From assembly GCF_023502425.1 (NCBI RefSeq), contig NZ_JAMFMA010000003.1, forward strand, positions 660,473 to 724,472: a DNA stretch of 64,000 nucleotides, read 5' to 3'. The stretch comes from Flagellimonas spongiicola (lineage in GTDB: Bacteria; Bacteroidota; Bacteroidia; Flavobacteriales; Flavobacteriaceae). The notes under the pieces were generated by a model. That model saw only the letters and a list, made by a program, of their open reading frames with translations. It made no database searches and was not told the DNA's origin. Made by a program: the position numbers and the translations under genes. Within the stretch, counting starts at the first letter, position 1, and every line of letters starts with the position of its first letter. Of the stretch, positions 9,586 through 19,033 are shown piece by piece.

Positions 9586-10448
9586 AGCGTATATCGGACA
9601 CCTAAGGAAAAATCCAGTCTTGGATTTCCAATAAACCGTTGACCATTAGGGAGCTCTACTGTTTCTGTTCCATCTGGGGATTCAAAATCAAATTTTTTGA
9701 TTCGTCCTCCTGTTATACCTAATTGAAGACCCATATAGAATTGCTTCGCCACTTGTACATCGTATCCTAAATCAACACTTGTTCCGAACGTTTTTGCATT
9801 TACTTCATAGTTGTCTACCAAAACTTGTTCGTTTTTAAAGTGTAACAGACCGAATGAAGAATTTATAAAAAATGCGGTTTTCGTGTTTTTGCCCAAGAAT
9901 CGTGTTGCTAGTGTTGCTCCTATAAAAGAGGCAGTTATTTTGTTTTCTAATCTACCGGTTACTTGTTCTCCATCCGGGTTATCGAATGAAACATTATCAA
10001 ATGAATTTGATGACTTGAACAAATTATATTTTAGACCAACGCCTATGGTTCTGTCAAAAAAATAGATTCCACCAATTTCAATATGGTAACCAGATCTTAA
10101 ATCTTTATAAAAGTTTTCTGGTGTTACGCCTTCAATTCTTCCTGGATCGTAACTTAGACCTCCACTAATCGCCAATCTAATACCAGACGCATCAATGTAT
10201 CCCGGTAAACTGTCTTTTGGAATTTTAATAGTTGGGTCAAAACCCTGTTTAAAGGACTTTACTTCAGATCGTTGTATTAGAGTACTTTCATAAACTCCAT
10301 CTTTGAGATATACGAATTGGATATAGTCTTTTTCCAGATTTGTGATTTTACAAGAAATAGTTTGGTCACTAGTTGTGACAATTACATCTTGAGCACAAAG
10401 GGAACTGGAGATAAAAAGCGCTAAAAAAGCAATTAGTAAATTTTTCAT
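9582..10448 (-). CDS. predicted outer-membrane beta-barrel protein
   Basis: 288 residues with a clear Sec signal peptide (about residues 1-19, cleaved after SSLCA). After a short N-terminal beta domain (20-75, with the pattern ISCKITNLEKDYIQFVYL seen in other Bacteroidota envelope proteins) come alternating hydrophobic strands ending in LDFSLGVRYTL, a typical barrel terminus. Its start overlaps the stop of the upstream lipoprotein gene by 4 bp (ATGA), so they form a two-gene unit. Substrate and role unknown. Confidence -1.
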   Translation of the reverse strand: MKNLLIAFLALFISSSLCAQDVIVTTSDQTISCKITNLEKDYIQFVYLKDGVYESTLIQRSEVKSFKQGFDPTIKIPKDSLPGYIDASGIRLAISGGLSYDPGRIEGVTPENFYKDLRSGYHIEIGGIYFFDRTIGVGLKYNLFKSSNSFDNVSFDNPDGEQVTGRLENKITASFIGATLATRFLGKNTKTAFFINSSFGLLHFKNEQVLVDNYEVNAKTFGTSVDLGYDVQVAKQFYMGLQLGITGGRIKKFDFESPDGTETVELPNGQRFIGNPRLDFSLGVRYTL

Positions 10449-10810
10449 TTGTTGTATTTGATAGGTGTTTTCAAAATAATCGCATCGATTCTATGGCAAG
10501 TGCTCCAGAAATCAGGTTTTTTGTGCATTGTGATTTTAATAGCATTTCCACCCGCTTTGCGAGCTTCCAATTTGGCTTTATCTAGCACGATCTCATAGTT
10601 GCATTTTACGCTGAATCCAGTATCACGAGCTTTCAATACACCAATTTGCTCGAATTCTTCTGGTATATCTTCATCTATGTCAAATACAACTACTTCTTCA
10701 TCATAGGCTAAGGATTGATAGTCTTTTACCAATACCGAGGAAAGTTTTGGACTGCAAGAGATCAAGAAAGTAAAACTTAAAAGAACTGTAAGATATTTAT
10801 TGTTAATCAT
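10445..10810 (-). CDS. small lipoprotein, hypothetical
   Basis: 121 residues. Signal peptide with lipobox LISC at about 16-19, so Cys19 would be acylated. The mature part is a single alpha/beta domain with LEARKAGGNAIKI, a pattern seen in small Bacteroidota envelope proteins that precede beta-barrel genes. Translationally coupled to the barrel gene by a 4-bp overlap. No assigned function. Confidence -1.
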   Translation of the reverse strand: MINNKYLTVLLSFTFLISCSPKLSSVLVKDYQSLAYDEEVVVFDIDEDIPEEFEQIGVLKARDTGFSVKCNYEIVLDKAKLEARKAGGNAIKITMHKKPDFWSTCHRIDAIILKTPIKYNK

Positions 10811-10876
10811 ACAACCGAAGCATATAATGCCTTAAAGAACGATAAGATATGCGGTTCATTGTAATGAGGGTTCTTT

Positions 10877-12373
10877 TTATTGAGGATTAGTACTCAAAAT
10901 TGCATATAAAGCTTGAATGCCATAGGCTAACTGTCCAATTTTAAGATTCTCATTCGGACTATGCTGGTTGTTATCCGGATTAACCATTGGCACTAAGAAC
11001 GCAGGTATCTGAAGTTCATTGATAAAAGGAGCTATTGGTACAGTACCGCCCATGATCCGAAACCGCACTACTTCAGCATCAAAGGTAGACTCAAGGGTTT
11101 GGACCAATGAAACACCAAAAGGACTGTTCAAATCAGTACGGAAGGCGTCTGTTACGCTTCCTTCGGTAACGGTAACTATTTTGTCATTTGCCATTCGTTC
11201 AGATTTACTGGGTACATGATCCAATACATGATAACCCTGTTCGGAAATATAACTTTTCACAAGGTTTTTTAGACGTGTACCATCACTTTCAGGAACCAAA
11301 CGCAAATCGAGTTCTGCCGTTGCACTTTCCGGTACTATGGTCCGGCTCTTAGGGCCAATCCAACCTGAACCAAGACCACGCACATTCAAACTTGGGTATT
11401 GAAGGGATTCTTGATAAAAACCACCTACTTTTTCCGCAGTTTTGAATTGTAATTTATCTGCAATGGCTTCATCGCTATCGGGAACACTTCGCAATACCTC
11501 GATGATGTCCTCATTTACCGTTATACCATCATAATAGCCAGGAATGGTTACCCGACCTTCCTTATCTTTCATTCCAGAAAGCAATTGCGCCAATTGGAAT
11601 CCAGGATTTGGGGCATAATTGCCGTAATGTCCACTATGCTGGGGTTTAATAGGACCATATGTTGTCAATGTCATAGTGGTGATACCTCGGCACCCGTATA
11701 CCACAGTTGGTCTTCCCGATGCATGGATCGGACCATCAGCAATCAATAAAAAGTCCGCTTCTAATAACTCACGATATTGCTGAACTGCTTTTGGCAAAGG
11801 TTTGCTACTTTTCTCTTCCTCGCCGTCCAATATGACTTTTACATTAAATGGAATTTCCTTGCCATCTTTTTTAAGTAAATCAATAGCGTTAAGAAACATT
11901 ACAATAGGGCCCTTGTCATCCGAAGTTGAACGACCAAACAATCTATAGTCATAGTTGATGTCATCATTCAATTCATTAAAGGAAACAGTTTCAAAACCAT
12001 TCGCAGTTGGCTTTTTCAATACCGTTTTATAGGGGTCTGGTTGATTCCATTTTGAAGGTTCTACTGATTGTCCGTCAAAATGCATATAAATCAATATAGT
12101 TGGTTTGTTATCCTCCATTGGTGTTGCGGCAAAAAACAAGGGGAGATTCTCAGTAGCCAGTTCTGCAGTATTGAAACCACGATCACCGAATTTTCGTTTT
12201 AACCAGCTTATGTTTCGGTCAATGTCATCCGGATTCAAAGCATCGTTCGGAATGGCAATAAAATCCCGAAGTTCCTCAATGGCATGGGCTACCTGCGATT
12301 TAATAGCCGCCTTGTCTTGGGCAAAAACTGTAATTGATAAACAAAGGGCAAAAAAACATACCAGTTTTTTCAT
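10877..12373 (-). CDS. exported M20-family metallopeptidase / dipeptidase
   Basis: 498 residues with a Sec signal peptide (about 1-18, cleaved after VFA). Zn ligands and catalytic residues of the M20 family are visible in order: MHFDGQ (first His), RSTSDDKGP (bridging Asp), GEEEKSSK (catalytic Glu and ligand), IADGPIHASGRP (Asp) and NQHSPNENL (last His). Predicted to act in the periplasm on peptides. It starts 31 bp after the trpA stop on the same strand with no terminator between, so read-through from the trp operon is likely, although it has no known role in Trp synthesis. A weak inverted repeat (AAAGAAC/GTTCTTT, 10834-10876) lies just after its end. Confidence -1.
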   Translation of the reverse strand: MKKLVCFFALCLSITVFAQDKAAIKSQVAHAIEELRDFIAIPNDALNPDDIDRNISWLKRKFGDRGFNTAELATENLPLFFAATPMEDNKPTILIYMHFDGQSVEPSKWNQPDPYKTVLKKPTANGFETVSFNELNDDINYDYRLFGRSTSDDKGPIVMFLNAIDLLKKDGKEIPFNVKVILDGEEEKSSKPLPKAVQQYRELLEADFLLIADGPIHASGRPTVVYGCRGITTMTLTTYGPIKPQHSGHYGNYAPNPGFQLAQLLSGMKDKEGRVTIPGYYDGITVNEDIIEVLRSVPDSDEAIADKLQFKTAEKVGGFYQESLQYPSLNVRGLGSGWIGPKSRTIVPESATAELDLRLVPESDGTRLKNLVKSYISEQGYHVLDHVPSKSERMANDKIVTVTEGSVTDAFRTDLNSPFGVSLVQTLESTFDAEVVRFRIMGGTVPIAPFINELQIPAFLVPMVNPDNNQHSPNENLKIGQLAYGIQALYAILSTNPQ

Positions 12374-12404
12374 AACTCGATTCGGTTAAAAATGAAAACC
12401 GAAG

Positions 12405-13166
12405 TTAGCGAATTCCCGCAACAAACCCATCGATTTTTTTAGGGCCATTTTGCTTCAAATGTTTGATGAAAGCGGACCCGATTATTGCTCCTTTGGCCTT
12501 GTTTGTAGCTTGTTCAAAAGTGGATTTATTACTAATGCCAAAGCCTACAATTTGTGGGTTGTTCAACTTCATGTTTGCAATTCGGTCAAAGTAGGTGTGC
12601 TGTGCATCTCCAAACCCTTCTTTTGTTCCAGTTGTACTTGCAGAACTTACCATATAGATAAACCCGTCAGAAGCGGCATCTATTTCCCGAATTCGCGCTT
12701 CACTCGTCTGAGGCGTAATCAGAAAAACGTTGATTAATCCATACTTTTTGAAGATTGCTTCATATTCTTCTTGATAAACATCCAAAGGTAGATCAGGTAG
12801 GATTAAACCATCAATTCCGATTTCTTGACATTTCTTACAAAAAGCCTCCACTCCATATTGGAAAACTGGATTGAAATAGCCCATAATGATCAAAGGTATT
12901 TCAACTGAATTTCGAATACCGACCAACTGCTCAAATAACTTATCCGTGGTCATGCCGTTGCGAAGCGCTTGTGTTGAACTAGCTTGAATGGTTGGACCAT
13001 CTGCCAATGGATCGCTAAAAGGTAGTCCAATCTCAATCATGTCAACCCCATTTTTCTCCAACTCCTGTATGATTTGGACTGTGTTTTCCAATGCCGGATA
13101 ACCAGCCGTAAAATAGATGGAAAGTAGTTTTTTGTCCGCTTTAAGTTTACTATTGATTCTATTCAT
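12405..13166 (-). CDS. trpA: tryptophan synthase alpha subunit
   Basis: 253 residues. Cleaves indole-3-glycerol phosphate to indole and glyceraldehyde 3-phosphate and passes indole to TrpB. The catalytic Glu45 and Asp56 are in IEIGLPFSDPLADGP, and the phosphate-binding loop region near GFGISNKS is present. Last biosynthetic gene of the operon, 39 bp after trpB, the largest gap within the cluster. Confidence -1.
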   Translation of the reverse strand: MNRINSKLKADKKLLSIYFTAGYPALENTVQIIQELEKNGVDMIEIGLPFSDPLADGPTIQASSTQALRNGMTTDKLFEQLVGIRNSVEIPLIIMGYFNPVFQYGVEAFCKKCQEIGIDGLILPDLPLDVYQEEYEAIFKKYGLINVFLITPQTSEARIREIDAASDGFIYMVSSASTTGTKEGFGDAQHTYFDRIANMKLNNPQIVGFGISNKSTFEQATNKAKGAIIGSAFIKHLKQNGPKKIDGFVAGIR

Positions 13167-13205
13167 CCTTTGACGCTACTGTTATTTTCGTAAAATTATC
13201 TGGGG

Positions 13206-14387
13206 TTATAGTTTGAAATAATCGATATAATTCTGAAGGTCTTTATCACCTCTTCCGGAGAGATTCATAACCACAACATCATCTGGCTTGAATGTTTTCT
13301 GTTCAAAAACTGCCAATCCATGAGAAGATTCAATAGCCGGAATTATACCTTCCATCTGACATAGCGTGAGGCCAGCTGTCATAGCTTCATCATCCGTAAT
13401 GGAAATGAACTCACCACGACCTGACGTATACAAATGGGCATGCAACGGACCAACTCCCGGATAATCCAATCCTGCAGATATCGAATACGGTTCGGTGATT
13501 TGTCCGTCCTGTGTTTGCATCAAAAGTGTTTTGCTACCATGGATAATGCCCACTTTTCCTAGGGCAGAGGTAGCTGCACTTTCTCCAGTATCTATGCCTT
13601 TACCGGCAGCTTCTACGGCGATTATACCAACTTCTGGCGTATCTAGATAGTGATAATAGGCACCGGCGGCATTACTACCGCCACCCACACATGCAATCAC
13701 ATAATCCGGATTTTCACGACCCTCTTTTTCTTGCAACTGTTTTTTAATTTCTTCGGAGATAACAGCCTGAAATCGTGCCACCATATCAGGATAAGGATGT
13801 GGACCCACTACAGAGCCAATGATGTAATGTGTGTCCACAGGATTATTGATCCAATCCCTTATGGCTTCATTGGTCGCGTCCTTTAAGGTTCTACTACCCG
13901 ATAATGCAGGTCTAACCTCTGCACCTAGCATTTTCATACGGGCTACGTTGGGTGCTTGTCGTGCAATATCAACCTCGCCCATATACACCACGCATTCTAT
14001 ACCCATTAAGGCACAGACCGTGGCGGTGGCCACCCCATGTTGACCAGCACCAGTTTCTGCTATAATCCTGTTTTTGCCCAGTTTTTTGGCCATCAAAATC
14101 TGCCCAATAGTATTGTTTACCTTGTGTGCCCCAGTATGACAAAGGTCTTCGCGTTTCAGGTAGATCTTGGTATTGTATTTTTTGGACATGCGTTCTGCAT
14201 AGTAGAGTGGGGTAGGCCTCCCTACGTAATCCTTTAACAACTGATGGAACTCTTTTTGAAAAGAGGGTTCCGCCATGATCCTTAAATAATTCTGGCGGAG
14301 TTCTTCAGTATTGGGATATAGCATTTCAGGAATGAATGCACCTCCAAACTCTCCGTAGTATCCTTTTTCGTTAACGTGATAGCTCAT
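13206..14387 (-). CDS. trpB: tryptophan synthase beta subunit
   Basis: 393 residues, PLP enzyme joining indole and serine to make Trp. [14 protein letters not shown] contains the Schiff-base Lys89, and [10 protein letters not shown] is the cofactor phosphate loop. Beta-1 type, full length. Its ATG overlaps the trpF stop by 4 bp (ATGA). Confidence -1.
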   Translation of the reverse strand: MSYHVNEKGYYGEFGGAFIPEMLYPNTEELRQNYLRIMAEPSFQKEFHQLLKDYVGRPTPLYYAERMSKKYNTKIYLKREDLCHTGAHKVNNTIGQILMAKKLGKNRIIAETGAGQHGVATATVCALMGIECVVYMGEVDIARQAPNVARMKMLGAEVRPALSGSRTLKDATNEAIRDWINNPVDTHYIIGSVVGPHPYPDMVARFQAVISEEIKKQLQEKEGRENPDYVIACVGGGSNAAGAYYHYLDTPEVGIIAVEAAGKGIDTGESAATSALGKVGIIHGSKTLLMQTQDGQITEPYSISAGLDYPGVGPLHAHLYTSGRGEFISITDDEAMTAGLTLCQMEGIIPAIESSHGLAVFEQKTFKPDDVVVMNLSGRGDKDLQNYIDYFKL

Positions 14388-15040
14388 GATCGGTTATCAG
14401 TTTTAATTAGACGATTCTCTATTAGTTGTGCTTTGAATGCTCTAAGTGCTTCAGTTTTCTTAAGTCCAGGTTTAGTTTCAAATTTGCTATTGACATCAAT
14501 GGCATGGCAGTATGTTGAAGCTGGACTCTTCAAAAAATCTTTTAGTTTTTCCATGGATTCCAATCCAATTCCACCGCTCAAGAAGAATGGTTTTTTAGAA
14601 GGGTAGTCGTTTAAAAGCGACCAGTCAAAGGTATATCCGTTACCCCCTGGAAGTTTTCCTTTGGTATCAAAAAGGAAGTAATCACACACATCCTCATAGT
14701 CTTTAAGTGTGCCGAAATCAAAATCTTCGTTAACGGAAAAAACCTTGATGATTTCAAAACCCTCCTTTTGAATGTTATCCCGAATAGCCTTGCAATACCC
14801 TGCATTTTCTTTTCCATGAAGTTGTACAGCTCCCAAATCATAGGTGATAACCTTGTCCAAAACCGTTTTTATCGAAGCATCCACAAATACGCCAAATTTT
14901 TTTATGGTAGTAGGTAGTTCTGGGATTTCACCAACGAAATTACGGGCAGAGGGTTCCCAAAAGATGAAGCCTAAATAGTCTGGTTGTAAAGCAGCTACTT
15001 CGCCTGGATTGTATTTCATTCCGCAAACCTTCAACTTCAT
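14384..15040 (-). CDS. trpF: phosphoribosylanthranilate isomerase
   Basis: 218 residues, TIM-barrel isomerase for PRA to CdRP. Begins MKLKVCGMK, with the catalytic Cys in KVCGM; the Asp general acid lies in the C-terminal half ([14 protein letters not shown]). LSGGIGLES is the phosphate-binding loop. Overlaps both neighbours by 4 bp. Confidence -1.
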   Translation of the reverse strand: MKLKVCGMKYNPGEVAALQPDYLGFIFWEPSARNFVGEIPELPTTIKKFGVFVDASIKTVLDKVITYDLGAVQLHGKENAGYCKAIRDNIQKEGFEIIKVFSVNEDFDFGTLKDYEDVCDYFLFDTKGKLPGGNGYTFDWSLLNDYPSKKPFFLSGGIGLESMEKLKDFLKSPASTYCHAIDVNSKFETKPGLKKTEALRAFKAQLIENRLIKTDNRS

Positions 15041-15822
15041 GCATCTAGATTTTTAATAAAGTCATTCGCAGCTTTACCGGGATTACTCGTTTTCATGAAA
15101 TTTTCACCAATCAAAAAACCTTCATATCCATATTTCTGAAGATCTTGTATAGCTTCAATATTGCTTATGCCACTTTCGGATACTTTCACAAAATCATTGG
15201 GAATCAGTTGTGATAAGGATTTACTGGTGTCCAAACTGACCTCAAAAGTCTTTAGATTTCTATTGTTGACCCCTAGCATATCCAAGCTAGGCATTAGGGA
15301 TTTGTGCAGTTCTTCTTCATTGTGAACTTCCAAAAGCACATCCATGCTTAAACTTTTGGCCAATTCCGAGAGCGTCTTTATTTGATTGCGGTCTAAAACT
15401 GCGGCTATCAAGAGAATGACATCCGCTCCATGTGCTTTCGCTTCCAATACTTGAAATTCATCAATCATGAATTCCTTTCGCAGTAGCGGCATATCCACAG
15501 ATGCTCTGGCCAGCATGAGATCTTCAAGGGAGCCACCAAAATATTTAATATCGGTCAAAACACTCATACCACATACACCAGCAACTTGATAGCCCGAAGC
15601 TACTTGGCCTACGTTTGTGTCTTGGTTTATGGTTTGTTTGGAAGGTGATCGTCGCTTGTGTTCCGCAATTATTCCTGTTTTAGATTGCTTTAAGGCCTGG
15701 GAAAGCGAATTGGAATGTCGCTCAAACAGTGAAGACGCCTCCAACTGACTGGTAGGAACCAGCATCTTTTTAAGGGCCACTTCCTTGTGTTTATCCGCAA
15801 TTATTTTATCTAGAATGTTCAT
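15037..15822 (-). CDS. trpC: indole-3-glycerol phosphate synthase
   Basis: 261 residues, TIM barrel. IIAEHKRRSPSK carries the catalytic Lys of the (E/K)xKRxSPS motif, LLRKEFMIDEFQ the second catalytic Lys, and LGVNNRNLKTFEV and VSESGI are the usual substrate-binding signatures. Stand-alone trpC, not fused to trpF as in enteric bacteria. Overlaps both neighbours by 4 bp. Confidence -1.
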   Translation of the reverse strand: MNILDKIIADKHKEVALKKMLVPTSQLEASSLFERHSNSLSQALKQSKTGIIAEHKRRSPSKQTINQDTNVGQVASGYQVAGVCGMSVLTDIKYFGGSLEDLMLARASVDMPLLRKEFMIDEFQVLEAKAHGADVILLIAAVLDRNQIKTLSELAKSLSMDVLLEVHNEEELHKSLMPSLDMLGVNNRNLKTFEVSLDTSKSLSQLIPNDFVKVSESGISNIEAIQDLQKYGYEGFLIGENFMKTSNPGKAANDFIKNLDA

Positions 15823-16814
15823 TTTGCGCTCAGTTCTTGTAGTTTTTTCAAGGCCTTGAGTCCTTTTCCACTTAGCAAGGATTCCTTTGCCTTTTCAAAT
15901 CCTTCTTTTGGGGAGCTGCGTTCAACAGTGGCAATAGCTATTCCGGCATTTGCGCAAACAACGTTGTTTTGAGCTTCAGTTCCTTTGCCTCCTAATACAT
16001 TTAGAAATATTTGGGCCGATTCTCCAATGTCCTCGCCTCCAACAATATCTTGTTGATTGATTTTGGCAACCCCAAAATCCGAAGGGGACAACATACCTTC
16101 CGAATTATTTGAAATGGTCTTGGTTGCTCCCGTCAAGGAAATTTCATCATAGCCATCCAAGGCGTGTAATACGGTAAAATTCTTGTCAGTATTTTGATAA
16201 AGATAACCGTACATTCTTGCCAGTTCCAGGTTAAAGACACCTACCATCTGGTTTTTGGGAAATGCGGGATTTACCATAGGCCCCAACATGTTGAAGAAGG
16301 TTTTAACGGCCAATTCCCGACGTATTGGTGCAACGTTTTTCATTGCAGGATGGAACAAAGGAGCATGCAGTACACAAATTCCAGTGTCATCAATGGATCT
16401 TCGTAAAAAATCAGCTTCATTGCTGAATTTGATACCCAAAAATTCCATGACATTACTGCTTCCGCACTTTGAGGATACACCATAATTTCCATGTTTGGTG
16501 ACCTTGATCCCTGCTCCGGCCGTTACAAACGAAGCCAAAGTGGAGATATTGAAGGTGTCCTTACCATCACCTCCAGTTCCACAGAGGTCAATGGGGTTGT
16601 ACTCGGACAAGTCCACGGCCAGGCAAAGCTCAAGGAGCGCATCCCTGAACCCTTCCAATTCCTCTATGGTTATGCTGCGCATCATATAAACGGTCAAGAA
16701 TGCCGCAATTTGAGAAGTGTTGTAATCCCCTTTGGCAATGTTCACCAAAATTTGCTTGGCATCTTCCTTTGCGAGGATTTCGTGATTTATCAATTTATTG
16801 AGTGTTGCCTTCAT
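15819..16814 (-). CDS. trpD: anthranilate phosphoribosyltransferase
   Basis: 331 residues; transfers phosphoribose from PRPP to anthranilate. DLCGTGGDGKDTFNIST is the PRPP-binding loop, KHGNYGVSSKCGSSNVME the conserved substrate loop, and ALDGYDEIS the late signature. Stand-alone trpD, not fused to trpG. It starts 17 bp after trpG and overlaps trpC by 4 bp. Confidence -1.
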   Translation of the reverse strand: MKATLNKLINHEILAKEDAKQILVNIAKGDYNTSQIAAFLTVYMMRSITIEELEGFRDALLELCLAVDLSEYNPIDLCGTGGDGKDTFNISTLASFVTAGAGIKVTKHGNYGVSSKCGSSNVMEFLGIKFSNEADFLRRSIDDTGICVLHAPLFHPAMKNVAPIRRELAVKTFFNMLGPMVNPAFPKNQMVGVFNLELARMYGYLYQNTDKNFTVLHALDGYDEISLTGATKTISNNSEGMLSPSDFGVAKINQQDIVGGEDIGESAQIFLNVLGGKGTEAQNNVVCANAGIAIATVERSSPKEGFEKAKESLLSGKGLKALKKLQELSAK

Positions 16815-16831
16815 TTCAATTGGGTTCTTGA

Positions 16832-17398
16832 TTAGCCGTTTAGCCAGTTTTTTAGCATTTGTTTTCCTTCTGGTGTCAATACGGATTCTGGATGGAATTG
16901 CACCGCGGTAACGTCATATGTTCTGTGTCTTAGTGACATAATTTGTCCGTTTTCATCAACGGAAGTAGCCTCTAATTCCTCTGGTAAATTGGAATCAACT
17001 ACCCAAGAGTGATATCTACCCACCTGTATTTGTTCCGGCATTCCTTTAAAAAGAATACCTGGCTGTTTAATGGTGATGTTGGTGGCAATCCCGTGATATA
17101 CCTGATCTAGATTTACCAAATTGCCGCCGAAAACTTCACCTATAGCTTGTTGTCCCAAGCAAACCCCTAAAATGCGTTTGGTAGGCGCATACTTGGCAAT
17201 GATTTGCTTTAGCAATCCAGCTTCGTCGGGAATGCCTGGTCCAGGTGATAACACAATTTCCTCAAAAGCTTCAACTTCTTCCAAGGAAAGTTGATCGTTT
17301 CGTTTGACCGTGACCTCACAATCCAAATCTTCCAGATAGTGCACCAAATTGTAAGTGAAACTATCGTAATTGTCTATCATCAGTATCTTTCTTCCCAT
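16832..17398 (-). CDS. trpG: anthranilate synthase glutamine amidotransferase subunit
   Basis: 188 residues, class I glutaminase supplying ammonia to TrpE. Nucleophile Cys80 in GVCLGQQ, and His169/Glu171 in HPES complete the triad. The start is set at MGRKILMIDNYDSF, one base after the trpE stop; an ATG six codons upstream would overlap trpE by 17 bp and adds residues (MQKPFK) not typical of TrpG. Could also serve folate synthesis as PabA, but its place in the operon makes the Trp role primary. Confidence -1.
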   Translation of the reverse strand: MGRKILMIDNYDSFTYNLVHYLEDLDCEVTVKRNDQLSLEEVEAFEEIVLSPGPGIPDEAGLLKQIIAKYAPTKRILGVCLGQQAIGEVFGGNLVNLDQVYHGIATNITIKQPGILFKGMPEQIQVGRYHSWVVDSNLPEELEATSVDENGQIMSLRHRTYDVTAVQFHPESVLTPEGKQMLKNWLNG

Positions 17399-17399
17399 C

Positions 17400-18797
17400 T
17401 TAAATGGTTTCTGCAATTTCCAAGGCCTTGGTCAAGGCACCTAATTTGTTGTATGTTTCCTGTAGTTCATCTTCCGGATTTGAAGCGGCCACCAATCCAG
17501 CCCCTGCCTGGTAATGCAATTGGTGGTTTTTACTTAGAAATGTTCGGATCATAATCGCATGATTGAAATTTCCTTTGAAATCCATAAATCCGATAGCACC
17601 TCCATAGTAAGCTCTACTTGTCTTCTCGTATTTTTCAATTAATTGCATGGCCATGTGTTTTGGTGCACCACTTAGGGTACCGGCGGGGAAAGTATCAGCT
17701 ACCACCTTCATTGTAGGACTTGCTTCTTTTTTGATACCTGTCACTTTCGAAACCAAATGGATCACATGGGAAAAATATTGAACCTCACGATATGTTTCCA
17801 CACTTACCGTATTTCCATTTCGACTTAGGTCATTGCGTGCAAGATCAACCAGCATGACATGCTCACTATTCTCCTTTTCATCCTGTGCTAGTTTTTTGGC
17901 AAGTTCTGCATCCTGTTCATCGTTACCGGTACGTTTGTAGGTTCCAGCAATAGGATGGATTTCAGCTTTGCCATCTTTTACAATAAGTTGTGCCTCGGGT
18001 GAGCTACCGAAAATCTTGAAATCCCCAAAATCAAAATAAAAGAGATAGGGTGATGGATTTATAGATCTTAAGGCCCTGTATACATTGAATTCGTCTCCTT
18101 TGAAGCCCTGGGAAAACCTGCGGGAGAGTACCAGCTGGAATACATCACCACGTTGACAGTGTTTTTTTGCCAATGCTACGTGCTCTTTGTATTCTTCATC
18201 CTTTAAATTGGATTCAGGCGCTCCTTCCTTGGTGAAATTATAGGAGGCAAAATTCCGTACATTGAATAATTGCGCTATCTCCTCAACATTGCTTTCTGTT
18301 TTGTAGGAATGGGAAAAGACGTAAGCCTCATTCTTAAAATGATTGATCGCAATGATGTTTTGATATACCGCATAATAGATGTCAGGAATTTTAATGGAAT
18401 TTTCCTTTGCAGTGATTTCCACATCTTCAAAGTAGCGAACCGCATCATAGGACATATAACCAAACAACCCATTATTTATAAACTTAAAGCCATTTGACGC
18501 CACCGAAAATCGTCCACCGAAATTATGAATGACATCAGTAACATCTATATCCGAACTAATAGGTGTCTCTTCCTTGGTTCCATCTGGAAAACGCTGGGTT
18601 ATTACTTCATCCTGGACCTTGATGTAAGCAATGGGATTGCAGCAGATATATGAAAAACTGTTATCATTTGCATGATAGTCACTACTTTCCAAAAGAATAC
18701 TATTGGGAAAGCGATCCCGTATCTTTAAGTACACGCTGACCGGTGTAATGGTATCGGCCAGGATTTGTTTGTAATTGGTTTCTAAAGTATATGTCAT
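17400..18797 (-). CDS. trpE: anthranilate synthase component I
   Basis: 465 residues, chorismate-binding enzyme converting chorismate to anthranilate with TrpG. The C-terminal chorismate-binding domain shows the segments PIAGTYKRTG, LVDLARNDLSRNG and AGTLSGAPK. The N-terminal feedback region contains LLESSD, the Trp-binding LLES element, so allosteric inhibition by Trp is likely. First structural gene of trpEGDCFBA, directly behind the attenuator terminator (12 bp or so from the T run to the ATG). Confidence -1.
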   Translation of the reverse strand: MTYTLETNYKQILADTITPVSVYLKIRDRFPNSILLESSDYHANDNSFSYICCNPIAYIKVQDEVITQRFPDGTKEETPISSDIDVTDVIHNFGGRFSVASNGFKFINNGLFGYMSYDAVRYFEDVEITAKENSIKIPDIYYAVYQNIIAINHFKNEAYVFSHSYKTESNVEEIAQLFNVRNFASYNFTKEGAPESNLKDEEYKEHVALAKKHCQRGDVFQLVLSRRFSQGFKGDEFNVYRALRSINPSPYLFYFDFGDFKIFGSSPEAQLIVKDGKAEIHPIAGTYKRTGNDEQDAELAKKLAQDEKENSEHVMLVDLARNDLSRNGNTVSVETYREVQYFSHVIHLVSKVTGIKKEASPTMKVVADTFPAGTLSGAPKHMAMQLIEKYEKTSRAYYGGAIGFMDFKGNFNHAIMIRTFLSKNHQLHYQAGAGLVAASNPEDELQETYNKLGALTKALEIAETI

Positions 18798-18812
18798 TTC
18801 AAGATCATAAAT

Positions 18813-18841
18813 AAAAAAAGGCTTGTCGTGATGACAAGCCT
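18813..18841 (-). terminator. trp operon attenuator terminator
   Basis: On the leftward transcript: perfect 9-bp stem AGGCTTGTC / GACAAGCCT with loop ATCAC (arms at 18841-18833 and 18827-18819) followed by seven T (18819-18813), placed between the Trp-rich leader peptide and trpE. A candidate antiterminator partner is GTCGTGA at 18873-18867, which spans the leader stop codon and is an exact complement of TCACGAC in the terminator loop and 3' arm. A ribosome stalled at the Trp codons would leave it free; one at the stop codon would cover it. Confidence -1.
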
Positions 18842-18866
18842 CTATATGGTTACAATGGGGACTAGC

Positions 18867-18923
18867 TCACGACTTTTTCCGTAAGTTGATCCACCACCAA
18901 GTATTTACTGTTCCAAATTTCAT
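18867..18923 (-). CDS. trpL: trp leader peptide with three consecutive Trp codons
   Basis: 18-codon reading frame MKFGTVNTWWWINLRKKS ending in TGA. TGG TGG TGG lies at 18899-18891, at residues 9-11. It sits downstream of a good promoter and about 26 bases before a terminator hairpin that precedes trpE, the arrangement of classic ribosome-mediated attenuation. No Shine-Dalgarno sequence. With the -7 element ending at 18929, transcription should start near 18924-18925, so the leader ATG would be at or within a couple of bases of the 5' end (leaderless translation). The reading is direct; the mechanism is inferred from enteric trp operons. Confidence -1.
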   Translation of the reverse strand: MKFGTVNTWWWINLRKKS

Positions 18924-18928
18924 TGCAT

Positions 18929-18959
18929 CAAAGATAGAAAGGAAAATGTAACTACCAAA
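18929..18959 (-). promoter_or_regulatory. trp operon promoter
   Basis: Leftward TTTG (18959-18956), 19-bp spacer, then TATCTTTG (18936-18929), an exact match to the Bacteroidota sigma-ABfr-type consensus TTTG-N17-23-TAnnTTTG. It lies right after the yceI terminator and right before the Trp leader peptide. Confidence -1.
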
Positions 18960-18969
18960 TTTTGTTTTG

Positions 18970-19011
18970 TGAAATTAAAAATCCCGTCAAAGCAAAGCTC
19001 CAACGGGATTT
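18970..19011 (-). terminator. intrinsic terminator after the YceI gene
   Basis: Stem AAATCCCGT / ACGGGATTT (19011-19003 and 18987-18979) with an inner GCTTTG-rich loop, followed by a T-rich tail leftward. It separates the marR-nitroreductase-yceI unit from the trp promoter. Confidence -1.
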
Positions 19012-19033
19012 CCAAACACTAAACTAGCATTGA

